A program made the translations under genes and the position numbers. Shown here piece by piece: positions 1-11,038 of a DNA stretch of 64,000 nucleotides. This DNA comes from Orrella dioscoreae (GTDB lineage Bacteria > Pseudomonadota > Gammaproteobacteria > Burkholderiales > Burkholderiaceae_B). The DNA is taken from positions 3,596,001-3,660,000 of the forward strand of contig NZ_LT907988.1 of assembly GCF_900089455.2 (NCBI RefSeq). The letters are read 5' to 3'. How positions within the stretch are numbered: the first letter of the stretch is position 1; each line of letters starts with the position of its first letter. The notes beneath the pieces were generated by a model. It was not told where the DNA came from, searched no databases, and saw only the letters and a program-made list of their open reading frames with translations.

Positions 1-1
1 G

Positions 2-778
2 CAGCGCGACGGCAAGCCCGGCGCGCCCGTCTTCGAGGACGTCAGCTTCGGCATCGGCCGCGGCGAATTCGTCTGCGTGATCGGCCATTCGGGCTGTGGC
101 AAGACCACCATCCTGAACATCCTGGCGGGCATCGACCACGCCAGCGACGGCATCGTCATCATGGACGGCCGCGAAATCGCCGGCCCCTCGCTGGAGCGCG
201 GCGTGGTGTTCCAGTCGCACGCCCTGCTGCCCTGGCTCACCGCGCTGCAGAACGTCGAGTTCGGCGTGCGCTCGCGCTGGCCCGACTACAGCCGCGAGCA
301 GATCCGGATGCACAGCGAACGCTACCTGGCCATGGTGGGCCTGGGGCACGCGCTGCACAAGAAGCCCAGCGAACTTTCGGGCGGCATGAAGCAACGCGTG
401 GGCATCGCCCGGGCGTTCGCCATCCAGCCCAAGATGCTGCTGCTGGACGAGCCTTTCGGCGCCCTGGACGCGCTGACCCGCGGCACCATCCAGGACGAGC
501 TGCGCGCCATCGTCAACGAGACCCAGCAGACCGTCTTCATGATCACGCACGACGTGGACGAGGCCATCCTGCTGTCGGACCGCATCCTGCTCATGAGCGC
601 GGGCCCCTACGCCCGCATCGCCGACACCGTCACCGTGGACCTGCCACGCGACCGCACGCGCGCCAGCCTGCACCACGAACCCCGCTATTACGACATCCGC
701 AATCACCTGGTCGACTTCCTGGTCGACAAGGCCCACGACAAGGGCAGCAGCCCCAACAAGGAGATCCTCGCATCATGA
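2..778 (+). CDS. ABC transporter ATP-binding protein, nitrate/cyanate type (5' partial)
   Basis: ATPase subunit of an ABC importer of the NrtD/SsuB/CynD class. The reading frame is open from the first bases of the window, so the true start lies outside; the visible part is 258 codons. Seen in order: Walker A (GHSGCGKTT), Q-loop (VVFQSHALLPW), signature (LSGGMKQRVGIARA), Walker B (MLLLDEPFGALDA) and switch His (MITHDVDEA). Its stop overlaps the cyanase start by four bases (ATGA), so the two are translationally coupled. That coupling makes cyanate the likely substrate; this is inference from the neighbour, since ATPases of this class for nitrate, sulfonate or taurine look alike. The permease and binding protein would lie upstream. 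Confidence 0.93.
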   Translation, partial: QRDGKPGAPVFEDVSFGIGRGEFVCVIGHSGCGKTTILNILAGIDHASDGIVIMDGREIAGPSLERGVVFQSHALLPWLTALQNVEFGVRSRWPDYSREQIRMHSERYLAMVGLGHALHKKPSELSGGMKQRVGIARAFAIQPKMLLLDEPFGALDALTRGTIQDELRAIVNETQQTVFMITHDVDEAILLSDRILLMSAGPYARIADTVTVDLPRDRTRASLHHEPRYYDIRNHLVDFLVDKAHDKGSSPNKEILAS

Positions 779-1221
779 TGACCCGCGCCGACGTCACCGA
801 ACTCATCGTCACCCGCAAACTGGAAAAGAAACTGAGCTGGACCGACCTTGCCGAGGCCGTGGGCCAGAGCAAGGAATGGACCACGGCCGCGCTGCTGGGT
901 CAGATGACCCTGACCGAGGAACAGGCGACGGCCGCCGGCCGCGCGCTGGACCTGCCCGCCGACGCCGTGCTGCAGCTGCAGGTCACGCCCTACAAGGGCT
1001 CCCTGCCCAGCGCCGTGCCCACCGACCCGCTGATCTACCGCTTCTATGAGCTGGTCAGCATCTACGGCACGACCTTCAAGGCGCTGATCCACGAGGAATT
1101 CGGCGACGGCATCATGAGCGCCATCGACTTCCGCATGGACCTGTCGCGCGAAGCCGACCCCAAGGGCGACCGCGTGCAGATCGTCATGAGCGGCAAGTTC
1201 CTGCCCTACAAGACGTATTGA
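775..1221 (+). CDS. cynS: Cyanate hydratase (cyanase)
   Basis: Cytoplasmic enzyme that decomposes cyanate with bicarbonate to ammonia and CO2. The 148 residues match the family length (E. coli 156). The N-terminal half is the helical DNA-binding-like fold (LSWTDLAEAVGQSKEW, ALLGQMTL). The C-terminal catalytic half contains PTDPLIYRFYELVSIYG and FGDGIMSAIDF, which carry the conserved Arg, Glu and Ser of the decameric active site. It starts within the stop of the ABC ATPase gene, so transport and detoxification of cyanate are coupled. Identification is firm from near-continuous similarity to CynS. No regulator such as CynR is visible in the window. Confidence 0.97.
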   Translation: MMTRADVTELIVTRKLEKKLSWTDLAEAVGQSKEWTTAALLGQMTLTEEQATAAGRALDLPADAVLQLQVTPYKGSLPSAVPTDPLIYRFYELVSIYGTTFKALIHEEFGDGIMSAIDFRMDLSREADPKGDRVQIVMSGKFLPYKTY

Positions 1222-1262
1222 TGCCGGGGGATACCCACGGATACCTTATGCCCGGCCGCATT

Positions 1263-1277
1263 TGTTGCATTGCAACA
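1263..1277. promoter_or_regulatory. Palindromic operator candidate upstream of the DUF3141 gene
   Basis: A perfect inverted repeat TGTTGCA-T-TGCAACA lies about 110 bp upstream of the GTG start at 1387. Its core is TGC-ATT-GCA, the TGC-N3-GCA pattern reported for PhaR-type regulators of polyhydroxyalkanoate granule genes. The palindrome is seen directly; the regulator is inference. An AT-rich stretch (1275-1295) follows and could hold a -10 region. Confidence 0.5.
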
Positions 1278-1386
1278 TTATTTTGGGTGTAATGGGCCAT
1301 CGGCTGGTGCAACCATGCACCAGCCTGTCCCGCTTGCACCGCGCATGCACTTCCCGCGTGCGCCCGCGCCCCTAAGGAGATCGGCA

Positions 1387-3852
1387 GTGGCCCCCCGCAC
1401 AGGTTCCGACACCCTCGTATCCCAGATTCCCGCAGGCCCCTGGCAGGCCGCACCTATGCAGGCCGCCTTCGAGTACGCCACCGACGCCTTCCAGCGCAGC
1501 GTGCTGTACGCCGACGTCATGCGACAGCGCGGCAACCAGTACCAGGCCCACATGGCCAAGCAGGCGCCGCACGTGCTCAGCATGGAATTCGAGCAGATCG
1601 AATCCGGCGACACGCTGCCCCGCCCGGTCAACTATTCCCTCGTGCGCATCCTGCCGCCCGCCGACGCGCCGGTCGACCCGCGCAAGCGCCCCTTCGTCAT
1701 CGTCGACCCGCGCGCCGGCCACGGCCCGGGCATCGGCGGCTTCAAGCCCGAAAGCGAGATCGGCGTGGCCGTCCGCGCGGGCCACCCCTGCTATTTCATC
1801 GGCTTCCTGCCACAGCCCGTGCCCGGCCAGACGGTCGAGGACGTGATGCGCGCCGAAGCCCACTTCCTGGAAACCGTCATCGCCCGCCATCCCGAAGCGG
1901 AGGGCAAGCCGGTGGTCGTGGGCAACTGCCAGGCCGGCTGGCAGGTCATGATGACCGCCGCCATGCGGCCCGAACTCTTCGGCGCCATCATCCTGGCCGG
2001 CGCGCCGCTGTCCTACTGGGCGGGCTGGCGCGGCATGAACCCCATGCGCTACTTCGGCGGGCTGGTGGGCGGCTCGTGGCTGACCGCCTATACCAGCGAC
2101 CTGGACGGCGGCAAGTTCGACGGCGCCTGGCTGGTGCAGAACTTCGAGAACCTCAATCCCGCCAACACCCTGTGGAGCAAGCAGTACAACCTCTACAGCA
2201 AGGTCGACACCGAAGCCGAGCGCTACCTGGGCTTCGAGAAGTGGTGGGGCGGCCATGTGTTCCTGAACCGTGAAGAGATCCAGTACATCGTCGACAACCT
2301 CTTCGTCGGCAACAAGTTCACCAGCGGCGAACTCGTCACGTCCGACGGCATCCGCCTGGACATCCGCAACGTGCGCGCGCCGATCATCGTCTTCTGCTCG
2401 CGCGGCGACAACATCACGCCGCCGCCGCAGGCGCTGGGCTGGATCACCGATCTGTACCAGGACGACAACGAGGTGCGCGCGCACGGCCAGACCATCGTCT
2501 ATGCCGTGCACGACAGCATCGGCCACCTGGGCATCTTCGTGTCGGGCAGCGTGGCGCGCAAGGAACACCAGGAGTTCACCTGCAATATCGACATGATCGA
2601 CGTGCTCCCGCCCGGCATCTACGAAGCCGAGATCAGCGACAAGACCCCCGACACGCCCAATGCCGACCTCGCCCAGGGCAACTACGTGCTGAACTTCGGC
2701 CGCCGGCACCTGGACGACATCCGCGAGATCGTGCAGCAGAAGCCCGAGGACGACCGCCGCTTCGCCGCCGTGGCCCGCATCTCCGAGATCAACCTGGGCC
2801 TGTACCGCAGCTTCGTGCAGCCCTGGGTGCGCCATGCCATCAGCACGCCGGTGGCCGAGCTGATGCAGCGCCTGCACCCCATGCGCCTGTCCTACGAACT
2901 GTTCTCCGACCGCAATCCGGTCGCTTCGCCCGTGGCGCCGCTGGCCGAGCAGGTGCGCGAATCGCGCCAGCCCGTGTCGCCGGACAATCCTTTCCTGGTG
3001 GCCGAGAAGATGGGCTCGCACCTCCTGGAATCGGGCCTGGACATCTGGACCAAGCTGCGCGACGACTGGGTCGAGCGCGTCTTCATGGCGGTCTATGGCT
3101 CGCCGCTGGTGCAGGACCTGGCCGGGCTGGGCGGCGACACCTCGCCCATCCGCAAGCATCCCGGCATCTCGCCGGAACACCGCGAATTCATGGCCCAACG
3201 CGCCATCGAGCTGCGCGGCCTGATGGAAACCGGCGGGCTGCGCGAGGCCTGCCTGCGCCTGCTCATCTACGTCAGCGCCGCCCAGGGCGGCATCGACGAG
3301 CGCAGCTTCAACCTGATCCGCCGCATGCGCGCCGGCAAGGACAACGTGCTGGCGCTGGACGAATTCAAGGACGTGGTCCGCGACCAGGCCCTGATGATGA
3401 TGCTGGACAGGGAGGCCGCCCTGGCCGCCACGCGCGTCCTGCTGTCGCGTGCCTCGGCTCGCGACATCCGCGCGGGCTTCCAGGACATGGAACAGGTGGT
3501 CACCGCCGGCCTGCCCATGACCGAAGCCGCGGGCCAGCGCCTGGAAGACATGCGCGAACTGTTCGAGGCGGCAGCGAAGGATGCCGAGAACGGCAAGGCC
3601 CGTGCACCCGCGGCCACCGGCGCGACTGCCGCGCAGGCCGGTGCGCGCAAGGCCAGCCCGCGCGCGGCGCGGCCTCGCAAGGTCATCGCGTCCACGCGCA
3701 GCGCGCCAGTCAAGGCGGCGGCAGCCGAGGCCGCCCTGGCCAAGCCCCCCGCGGCGGCGAGCAAACCGACTGCGCGCAAGACCACGAAGGCCGCAGCGGC
3801 CGGCAAGACCCCGGCGCCCCGCAAGCGCGCGCCACGCAAGACGGCCGCCTGA
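1387..3852 (+). CDS. DUF3141 alpha/beta-hydrolase, PHA-synthase-like, with Ala/Lys/Pro tail
   Basis: An 821-residue cytoplasmic protein of the DUF3141 family, often annotated as a 3-hydroxyalkanoate synthetase. GTG at 1387 is chosen because AAGGAG (1374-1379) lies seven bases upstream; the frame is open further 5' without a better site. The nucleophile elbow is GNCQAG with Cys181. It is followed by Asp341 in CSRGDNITPP and His380 in DSIGHLG, the Cys-Asp-His order of PhaC synthases. The middle is helical. The last 90 or so residues (from about nucleotide 3590) are a low-complexity Ala/Lys/Pro/Arg tail like those of PhaF-type phasins or H1-like proteins. The enzymatic reaction is not established for this family; a role at PHA granules is inference from the triad, tail and upstream palindrome. 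Confidence 0.82.
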   Translation: MAPRTGSDTLVSQIPAGPWQAAPMQAAFEYATDAFQRSVLYADVMRQRGNQYQAHMAKQAPHVLSMEFEQIESGDTLPRPVNYSLVRILPPADAPVDPRKRPFVIVDPRAGHGPGIGGFKPESEIGVAVRAGHPCYFIGFLPQPVPGQTVEDVMRAEAHFLETVIARHPEAEGKPVVVGNCQAGWQVMMTAAMRPELFGAIILAGAPLSYWAGWRGMNPMRYFGGLVGGSWLTAYTSDLDGGKFDGAWLVQNFENLNPANTLWSKQYNLYSKVDTEAERYLGFEKWWGGHVFLNREEIQYIVDNLFVGNKFTSGELVTSDGIRLDIRNVRAPIIVFCSRGDNITPPPQALGWITDLYQDDNEVRAHGQTIVYAVHDSIGHLGIFVSGSVARKEHQEFTCNIDMIDVLPPGIYEAEISDKTPDTPNADLAQGNYVLNFGRRHLDDIREIVQQKPEDDRRFAAVARISEINLGLYRSFVQPWVRHAISTPVAELMQRLHPMRLSYELFSDRNPVASPVAPLAEQVRESRQPVSPDNPFLVAEKMGSHLLESGLDIWTKLRDDWVERVFMAVYGSPLVQDLAGLGGDTSPIRKHPGISPEHREFMAQRAIELRGLMETGGLREACLRLLIYVSAAQGGIDERSFNLIRRMRAGKDNVLALDEFKDVVRDQALMMMLDREAALAATRVLLSRASARDIRAGFQDMEQVVTAGLPMTEAAGQRLEDMRELFEAAAKDAENGKARAPAATGATAAQAGARKASPRAARPRKVIASTRSAPVKAAAAEAALAKPPAAASKPTARKTTKAAAAGKTPAPRKRAPRKTAA

Positions 3853-3874
3853 GGCGGACACGGCCAGCGCCCTG

Positions 3875-5566
3875 TCAGGCCGCGCTTGCCGCCGCCCTCT
3901 CCGTGTCCAGCCGTTCGATGGCCGCCACCGCCTGCTCGGCGGTGAGGAAAATGCGGTCCCGACCGATGGCGTCGGCCAGGCCCGAGCGATCCAGCGCCAT
4001 GCGGAAGGCGCCGTGGCCCCCGGTCAACATCAGCCCCACCCCACGCTCTTCCAGCGACTGCCTGAGCCACGTCAGCGCCTCGATGGCATCCGCATCGGCA
4101 TGGGTCATGGCCGCCGCGTCCAGCACGAACCAGCGGGCCTGGCCCGACAGCGCCAGCACTTCGCTGGCGCGGCGGCGGAAGGTATCGGCGTTGAAGAACC
4201 AGATCGATGACTCGAAGAGCCACACCACGACGCCCGGCATCGCCTCGGCGCCCGGATTCAGGTGCAGCTTGCACAGCGTGGTGTCGCCGGGCAGGCGGCC
4301 CAGCAGCGCGTCGCGGGGCGTGGCCGTCACGTACATGACGTACATCAGCGTGGCGGTGACCGCCACGGCCACGCCGTTCAGCACGCCGAACGCCACCACC
4401 CCCGCCGCGGCCAGGGCGGCAAAGGCGAACTCGGCGCGCGAGATCCGGGCCAGCGTGGCGAAGGCGCGCCAGTCGAAGAGATGCAGCGCGGCCAGCAGCA
4501 GGATGGCGGCCAGCACAGGCTGCGGCAGCCAGAACAGCGCCGCGCTGGCGAGCGTCAGCACGATGGCCAGCGCCAGGGCCGCCACGATGCTGGCGACAGG
4601 CGAACTGGCGCCGGCAGCCAGGCCGACCGCGGTGCGCGAATCGGCGCCGGTCACGACGAAGCCCTGGAACAGGCCTGACGCGATGTTGGCCGCGCCGAAC
4701 CCCAGCAGTTCGCGATTGGGATCGACGGTTTCGCCGCTGCGCGCGGCAAAGCTGCGCGCAGTGACGATGCCGCTGGAAAAGCTGACCAGCAGCACGCCGC
4801 CCGCGCCCAGCAGCATGGCCTCGATGCTGTGCACCTGCGCGGGAATGGCAAGGGCGGGCAAGCCGGCGGGGATGTCGCCGACCACCGAGATGCCCAGCGA
4901 CGGAAAATTGAACAGCCACGACAGCAGGCAGCCCCCGATGACCAGCAGGATCGGCGCGGGCCAGCGTGGCCGCCAGCGCCGCAACGCGATGAGCGCCAGG
5001 CAGGCCGCCACGCTCAGGATCACCGTGGGCCAATGCGCGTGCAGGACCAGGCGGAACAGTGCGTTCAACGGCCGCAACAGCTCTTGCGGCCGCGGCGCGG
5101 TGCCCGTCAGCGGCCCCAGCTGGGCCCAGGCCAGCGTGACCGCCACGCCTGCCATGTAGCCCACCAGCACGGGGCGCGACAGCAGATTGGCCAGCGTGCC
5201 CAGCCGGAACACCCGCGCCAGCAGGCATCCCAGCCCTACCAGCAAGGCCATGCCCGCCGCGCCCGCCAGGCGCTCCTCGGGCGCGACCAGCGCCATGCCG
5301 CTGAGCGTGGCTGCGATCAGCGTGCAGGTGGCGGTGTCCGGCCCGACGATGAGCGTGCGTGAGGCACCGAAAAGCGCATAGCCGATCATGCCGGCAATGG
5401 CGGCCCACAGGCCCGAGGCAGGCGGCAGGCCCATCATGGCGGCATAGGCCAGCCCCACGGGCAAGGCCACGGCCGCCACGCTCAAGCCCGCCAGGGCGTC
5501 CTGGCGCGCCTGGGCCGGCGTGATGCCGCGCCACTTGTCGAGCGAAGGGAGAAAAGCGAAGCGCAT
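3875..5566 (-). CDS. SulP-family anion transporter with STAS domain
   Basis: Inner-membrane SLC26/SulP transporter of 563 residues, the normal family length. The N-terminus has the SulP signature region (GLSVAAVALPVGLAYAAMMG, then GPDTATCTLIAA). About ten to twelve hydrophobic segments follow up to residue 430. The last 130 residues form a cytoplasmic STAS domain (FVLDAAAMTHADADAIEALT). Substrate could be sulfate, bicarbonate or a dicarboxylate and cannot be read from sequence. It lies 49 bp downstream of pgk on the same strand, so read-through from the glycolytic operon is possible. Its STAS domain ends in an Ala-rich tail. Confidence 0.9.
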   Translation of the reverse strand: MRFAFLPSLDKWRGITPAQARQDALAGLSVAAVALPVGLAYAAMMGLPPASGLWAAIAGMIGYALFGASRTLIVGPDTATCTLIAATLSGMALVAPEERLAGAAGMALLVGLGCLLARVFRLGTLANLLSRPVLVGYMAGVAVTLAWAQLGPLTGTAPRPQELLRPLNALFRLVLHAHWPTVILSVAACLALIALRRWRPRWPAPILLVIGGCLLSWLFNFPSLGISVVGDIPAGLPALAIPAQVHSIEAMLLGAGGVLLVSFSSGIVTARSFAARSGETVDPNRELLGFGAANIASGLFQGFVVTGADSRTAVGLAAGASSPVASIVAALALAIVLTLASAALFWLPQPVLAAILLLAALHLFDWRAFATLARISRAEFAFAALAAAGVVAFGVLNGVAVAVTATLMYVMYVTATPRDALLGRLPGDTTLCKLHLNPGAEAMPGVVVWLFESSIWFFNADTFRRRASEVLALSGQARWFVLDAAAMTHADADAIEALTWLRQSLEERGVGLMLTGGHGAFRMALDRSGLADAIGRDRIFLTAEQAVAAIERLDTERAAASAA

Positions 5567-5615
5567 GGCGACGCGGGGGTGTGGCTGGCGGGCCGCTTGC
5601 GCAGCCCGCCCCGCC

Positions 5616-6809
5616 TCAGGCGCGTGCCTGCAGCACCGCCACCGCGGGCAGTTCCTTGCCCTCGAGGAACTCGAGGAAGGCGCCGCCGCCGGTGGAGATG
5701 TAGCCGACCTTGTCGGCGATGCCGTACTTGGCGATGGCCGCCAGGGTGTCGCCGCCGCCCGCGATGGAGAAGGCGGGCGATTCGGCGATGGCGCGCGAGA
5801 CGGTTTCCGTGCCGTTCGCGAAGGCGTCGAACTCGAACACGCCTACCGGACCGTTCCAGACGATGGTGCCGGCCTTGGCCAGCACGGCGGCCAGCTGCGC
5901 CGCGCTTTGCGGACCGATATCCAGGATCAGGTCGTCTTCGGCCACGTCGTCCACGGACTTCACGGTCGCTGCGGCATCCGCGCCGAAGGTCTTGGCGCAG
6001 ACCACGTCCACCGGGATCGGCACGTCGGCGCCGCGCGACTTCATCTCGTCGATGACGGCACGAGCCTGGGCAATCTGGTCGGGCTCGGCCAGCGACTTGC
6101 CGATGGGCTTGCCCGCGGCCAGCAGGAAGGTGTTGGCGATGCCGCCGCCCACGACCAGCTGGTCGACCTTGGACGACAGCGATTGCAGGATGGACAGCTT
6201 GGTGGACACCTTCGAACCGCCCACGATGGCGACCAGCGGACGCTTCGGCGCTTGCAGGGCGCGGCCCAGGGCGTCGAGCTCGGCGGCCAGCAACGGGCCG
6301 GCGCAGGCCACCGCGGCGTGCTGCGCGATGCCGTGCGTGGTGGCTTCGGCGCGATGCGCGGTGCCGAAGGCGTCGTTGACATAGACGTCGCACAGCGCGG
6401 CCATCCTGCGCGACAGCGCCTCGTCATTCTTCTTCTCGCCCTTGTTGCCGCGGCAGTTCTCCAGCAGGACCACGCGGCCGGGTTCGGCCTGCACGCCGTT
6501 CTCGACCCAGTCCTTGACCAGCGGCACGGACGTGCCCAGCAATTCGCTCAGGCGCTGCGCCACGGGCGCGAGGGAATCTTCCTCGGTCAGCGCGCCCTCG
6601 GTGGGACGGCCCAGGTGCGAGGTCACCATGACGGCGGCGCCGGCGTCCAGCGCCAGGCGGATGCCAGGCACCGAAGCACGGATGCGCGTGTCTTCGGAAA
6701 TCTTGCCCGCGTCGTCGAAGGGCACGTTGAGATCGGCGCGGATGAACACCCGCTTGCCGGCCAGGTCACCCGATTTCGCGAGCGAGGTGAGCGTCTTGAC
6801 GTCTGCCAT
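5616..6809 (-). CDS. pgk: Phosphoglycerate kinase
   Basis: Cytoplasmic glycolytic enzyme converting 1,3-bisphosphoglycerate plus ADP to 3-phosphoglycerate plus ATP. At 397 residues it has full family length. Seen: the N-terminal substrate motif [14 protein letters not shown], the basic-patch region SHLGRPTEG, the hinge region around [15 protein letters not shown], and the C-terminal nucleotide-binding motif [16 protein letters not shown] with [12 protein letters not shown]. It is the last gene of tkt-gap-pgk, all on the minus strand. The 124-bp spacer from gap contains a GC hairpin (6857-6878). Confidence 0.98.
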   Translation of the reverse strand: MADVKTLTSLAKSGDLAGKRVFIRADLNVPFDDAGKISEDTRIRASVPGIRLALDAGAAVMVTSHLGRPTEGALTEEDSLAPVAQRLSELLGTSVPLVKDWVENGVQAEPGRVVLLENCRGNKGEKKNDEALSRRMAALCDVYVNDAFGTAHRAEATTHGIAQHAAVACAGPLLAAELDALGRALQAPKRPLVAIVGGSKVSTKLSILQSLSSKVDQLVVGGGIANTFLLAAGKPIGKSLAEPDQIAQARAVIDEMKSRGADVPIPVDVVCAKTFGADAAATVKSVDDVAEDDLILDIGPQSAAQLAAVLAKAGTIVWNGPVGVFEFDAFANGTETVSRAIAESPAFSIAGGGDTLAAIAKYGIADKVGYISTGGGAFLEFLEGKELPAVAVLQARA

Positions 6810-6856
6810 GTGTCTGTCGCCTTGTGTGTCTCGTTGTTCTGTTGCTGGATAAAGAG

Positions 6857-6878
6857 AGGGGCGGGTTGCCCCGCCCCT
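6857..6878 (-). terminator. GC-rich hairpin between gap and pgk
   Basis: A perfect 9-bp inverted repeat AGGGGCGGG/CCCGCCCCT with a 4-base loop lies in the gap-pgk spacer. It is followed on the minus strand by CTCTTTAT, a poor T-run. It probably acts as an attenuator or mRNA-stabilising stem rather than a full terminator. Confidence 0.5.
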
Positions 6879-6933
6879 GTCACGTCCCCGTCCGGATCGA
6901 CGGGCGCGGGACGTGTTGCCGTGAAGGCCCTGC

Positions 6934-7956
<1,023 letters not shown>

Positions 7957-7963
7957 TTAGGTT

Positions 7964-10054
7964 TTACAGAATCCCTTGCACGGCCTCGGCCACCTTCTCG
8001 GCGGTCAGCCCGAAATGCTTGAACAGCACGCCCGCGGGCGCCGACTCGCCGTAGCTGTCGATGCCGACCACGGCGCCATCCAGGCCCACGTATTTGTGCC
8101 ACAGCGCGGTCGTGCCGGCCTCGACGGCCACGCGCGGCAGCCCCTTGGGCAGCACGGCCTCGCGCCAGGCGCGGTCCTGGCCGTCGAACACGTCGGTGCT
8201 GGGCATGGACACCACGCGCACCGGCACGCCGGCCTTGGCCAGTTGCTCTTGCGCGGCCAGTGCCAGCGCGACTTCCGAGCCGGTGGCGATGATGACGGCG
8301 CGCGCGCCTTCGGCGTCACGCAGCACGTAGCCGCCGCGCGCGATGGCCTTGACGGTGTCGGCGTCGCGTTGCACGAAGGGCAGGTTCTGGCGCGACAGCA
8401 GCAGCGCGGTGGGGCCGCCTGCGTTCACGACCATGCCGATGCTGGCGGGACGCGTCACCGCATGGCCCCAGGCCACCATCGTCTCGACGGTGTCGCAAGG
8501 ACGCCAGACAGACAGGTTGGGGATGAGGCGCAGGCTGGAAGCGTGCTCGATGGACTGGTGGGTGGGACCGTCTTCGCCCAGGCCGATGGAGTCGTGCGTG
8601 AAGACGTGCACCACGCGTTGCTTCATCAGCGCGGCCATGCGGATGGCATTGCGCGAATAGTCGGAGAAGGTCAGGAAGGTGCCGCCGAAAGGCAGGTAGC
8701 CGCCATGCAGCGACACGCCGTTCATGACGGCGGCCATGCCGAACTCGCGCACGCCGTAGTTGATGTGGCGGCCACCCTGGATGCCGGCCTGGCCGGCGCG
8801 CACGGGCGCCACGCCCTTCCAGTCGGTGTAGTTGGAGCCGGTCAGGTCGGCCGAGCCGCCCAGCAGTTCCGGCAGTTCTTGCACCAGCGCGCCGATGGCG
8901 AGCTGCGAAGCCTTGCGCGAGGCAACGGTCTCGGTTTTCGCATCGGTGGCGGCGATGAGGTCCTGCAGGGTCTTCGCGAAGTCGGCAGGCAGTTCGCCCT
9001 TCATGCGGCGCGTGAACTCGGCGGCCAGCTCGGGGTGGGCTTCGGCGTAGGTGTTGAAGCGGGCCTGCCAGGCGGACTCGGCGCGCACGCCGGCCTCCTT
9101 GCTATCCCAGCCGCTGCGCACGTCCTCGGGGATCTCGAAGGGCGCGGCGGTCCAGCCCAGCGCGGCGCGCGTGGCGGCGATTTCGTCGTTGCCCAGCGGC
9201 GCGCCGTGGACCTTGTCGGTGCCGGCCACGTTGGGGGCGCCCTTGCCGATGACGGTGCGGCACAGGATCAGCGTGGGGCCGCCGTGGGCGGCGGCATTGG
9301 CGCGGGCCTGGACCAGCGCGGCGTCGACCGCGTCGACGTCATGGCCATCGACGCCGCGGATGACGTTCCAGCCGTAGCCTTCGAAGCGGCGGGCGGTGTC
9401 GTCGGCGAACCAGTGCTCGACCTTGCCGTCGATGGAGATGCCGTTGTCGTCATACAGCGCGACCAGCTTCGAGAGCTTGAGCGTGCCGGCCAGCGAGCAG
9501 ACCTCGTGCGAGATGCCTTCCATCAGGCAGCCGTCACCCAGGAACACATAGGTGTTGTGGTCGACGATGTCGTGGCCGGGACGATTGAATTCGGCAGCCA
9601 GCAGCGCTTCGGCCAGCGCCATGCCGACGGCGTTGCCCAGGCCCTGGCCCAGCGGGCCGGTGGTGGTTTCCACGCCGGCGGTGATGCCCACTTCGGGGTG
9701 GCCGGGGGTACGCGAATGCAGTTGGCGGAAATTGCGCAGCTCGTCCATCGGCAGGTCGTAGCCGGTGAGATGCAGCAGTGCGTAGATCAGCATCGAGCCG
9801 TGGCCGTTGGACAGCACGAAGCGGTCGCGATTGGGCCAGGCAGGATTGGCGGGATTGTGGGCCAGGTGACGGGTCCAGAGCGCCTGGGCGATCTCGGCCA
9901 TGCCCATGGGCGCGCCCGGGTGGCCGGAATTGGCCTGCTGCACGGCGTCCATCGCGAGGGCGCGGATGGCGTTGGCCAGTTGCGGGTGGGCTTGGGCTGC
10001 TTGGGCTGCTTGTGCATTCGCCGGCGAAGTTGCCGGGGCGGAGGGCTGGGTCAT
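7964..10054 (-). CDS. tkt: Transketolase
   Basis: Thiamine-diphosphate enzyme of the pentose phosphate pathway, 696 residues from the ATG at 10054 ([10 protein letters not shown]). A longer frame to 10123 exists but adds 23 residues without family similarity and runs into the promoter region. Seen: [15 protein letters not shown] near the N-terminus, the ThDP-binding [13 protein letters not shown], and [14 protein letters not shown] in the pyrimidine domain. First gene of tkt-gap-pgk. It is divergent from rsmE with 140 bp between starts. Confidence 0.97.
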   Translation of the reverse strand: MTQPSAPATSPANAQAAQAAQAHPQLANAIRALAMDAVQQANSGHPGAPMGMAEIAQALWTRHLAHNPANPAWPNRDRFVLSNGHGSMLIYALLHLTGYDLPMDELRNFRQLHSRTPGHPEVGITAGVETTTGPLGQGLGNAVGMALAEALLAAEFNRPGHDIVDHNTYVFLGDGCLMEGISHEVCSLAGTLKLSKLVALYDDNGISIDGKVEHWFADDTARRFEGYGWNVIRGVDGHDVDAVDAALVQARANAAAHGGPTLILCRTVIGKGAPNVAGTDKVHGAPLGNDEIAATRAALGWTAAPFEIPEDVRSGWDSKEAGVRAESAWQARFNTYAEAHPELAAEFTRRMKGELPADFAKTLQDLIAATDAKTETVASRKASQLAIGALVQELPELLGGSADLTGSNYTDWKGVAPVRAGQAGIQGGRHINYGVREFGMAAVMNGVSLHGGYLPFGGTFLTFSDYSRNAIRMAALMKQRVVHVFTHDSIGLGEDGPTHQSIEHASSLRLIPNLSVWRPCDTVETMVAWGHAVTRPASIGMVVNAGGPTALLLSRQNLPFVQRDADTVKAIARGGYVLRDAEGARAVIIATGSEVALALAAQEQLAKAGVPVRVVSMPSTDVFDGQDRAWREAVLPKGLPRVAVEAGTTALWHKYVGLDGAVVGIDSYGESAPAGVLFKHFGLTAEKVAEAVQGIL

Positions 10055-10124
10055 GGAAGCTCGGCTGGCAGGACGCCGCGACCCGTTGCCGCCGCGCCTG
10101 AATGTTAGAGTAGCGAAACCCAAG

Positions 10125-10133
10125 ATTTTAGCA
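10125..10133 (-). promoter_or_regulatory. Possible extended -10 element for the tkt operon
   Basis: On the minus strand the sequence reads TGCTAAAAT, an extended -10 (TGn-TAAAAT) about 70 bp upstream of the tkt ATG. No convincing -35 hexamer is seen in the GC-rich DNA upstream, so this is only a candidate. Confidence 0.35.
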
Positions 10134-10194
10134 CCCGGGCCGTGCCACCCCCGGCTCCGCCCGGCAAGCGGCCTTCCGCAACGCCATCCCGCCC

Positions 10195-10935
10195 ATGACG
10201 ACCCCGCGCTTTTACTGCCCCGGCCCCCTGCAGGCCGGCACCGAGATCGTGCTGCCCGACGAGGTCGCGCACCACGCGCTGCGGGTGCTGCGTCTGCGCG
10301 ATGGCGCCGGCATCGTGCTGTTCGACGGCGAAGGCGGCGAAACCCCCGCCACCGTGCATGCCGACGGCAAGCGCGGCCTGGCCAGGCTGGGCCGGCACGA
10401 TCCGCGCGAAGCCGAACTGCCCGGCCCCATCACGCTGGCGCAGGGCCTGCCCGCCGGCGACAAGATGGAGTGGGTCATCGAGAAGGCCGTGGAAATGGGC
10501 GTCACCCGCATCGCCCCCATCGCCGCCCGCCGCAGCGTGCTGCAACTGGACGGCCCCCGCCTGGAAAAACGCCTGGCCCGCTGGCAGGCCCTGGCCCGCT
10601 CCGCCAGCGAACAATGCGGCCGCAACCGCGTGGCCCGGGTGGACGCCCCCGTCACCCTGCCCCAATGGCTGGCCGCCCAAGCAGGCACCACGGCCTTCCT
10701 GTGCCACCCGGACGCCCAGCAGGACCTGGCCCAGGCCCTGCCCCCGCCCGACGCCGCCCGCCAGGGCTTCGCCTTCCTGGTCGGCCCCGAAGGCGGCTGG
10801 GACGACGAGGAACTGCAGGCCGCCGCCCGCGCCGGCACCCAGGCCATCCGCTTCGGCCCCCGCGTGCTGCGCACGGAAACCGCCGGCATCGCACTGGTGG
10901 CCGCCGCCACGGCGCTGCTGGGCTGGCAAGGCTAG
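10195..10935 (+). CDS. rsmE: 16S rRNA (uracil-1498-N3)-methyltransferase
   Basis: SAM-dependent SPOUT-class methyltransferase acting on 16S rRNA U1498, 246 residues. The N-terminal PUA-like part begins with PRFYCPGPL and [12 protein letters not shown]. The catalytic knot is visible as [14 protein letters not shown] and ends with [16 protein letters not shown], both RsmE hallmarks. It stands alone, divergent from tkt and convergent with the barstar gene. Confidence 0.96.
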   Translation: MTTPRFYCPGPLQAGTEIVLPDEVAHHALRVLRLRDGAGIVLFDGEGGETPATVHADGKRGLARLGRHDPREAELPGPITLAQGLPAGDKMEWVIEKAVEMGVTRIAPIAARRSVLQLDGPRLEKRLARWQALARSASEQCGRNRVARVDAPVTLPQWLAAQAGTTAFLCHPDAQQDLAQALPPPDAARQGFAFLVGPEGGWDDEELQAAARAGTQAIRFGPRVLRTETAGIALVAAATALLGWQG

Positions 10936-10987
10936 CTCTTCGGGCGGGCGGCGCGCAGCAAAGCAGCCCAAAACAACCCCCAGAAAC

Positions 10988-11010
10988 AAAAAGACGCGAT
11001 CTCTCGCGTC
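10988..11010 (-). terminator. Terminator of the patatin-barstar unit
   Basis: On the minus strand GACGCG-AGAGAT-CGCGTC is followed directly by TTTTTG. A 6-bp GC stem and T-run, 29 bp beyond the barstar stop, fit an intrinsic terminator. Confidence 0.65.
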
Positions 11011-11038
11011 CCAAGCACTCAATCACACCCGCAGCGAT

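Noticed and set aside
1372-3861. An 829-codon open frame on the minus strand opposite the DUF3141 gene
   Set aside because: It mirrors the codon structure of the sense gene and is His/Ala/Gly-rich without family motifs; it is a by-product of high GC content.
7976-10108. A 710-codon plus-strand frame opposite tkt
   Set aside because: It is the antisense shadow of a firmly identified transketolase, with composition typical of reversed GC-rich genes.
10055-10123. Extended N-terminus of transketolase
   Set aside because: The 23 extra residues are Arg-rich, unlike other transketolases, and cover the likely promoter region; ATG 10054 gives the standard length.
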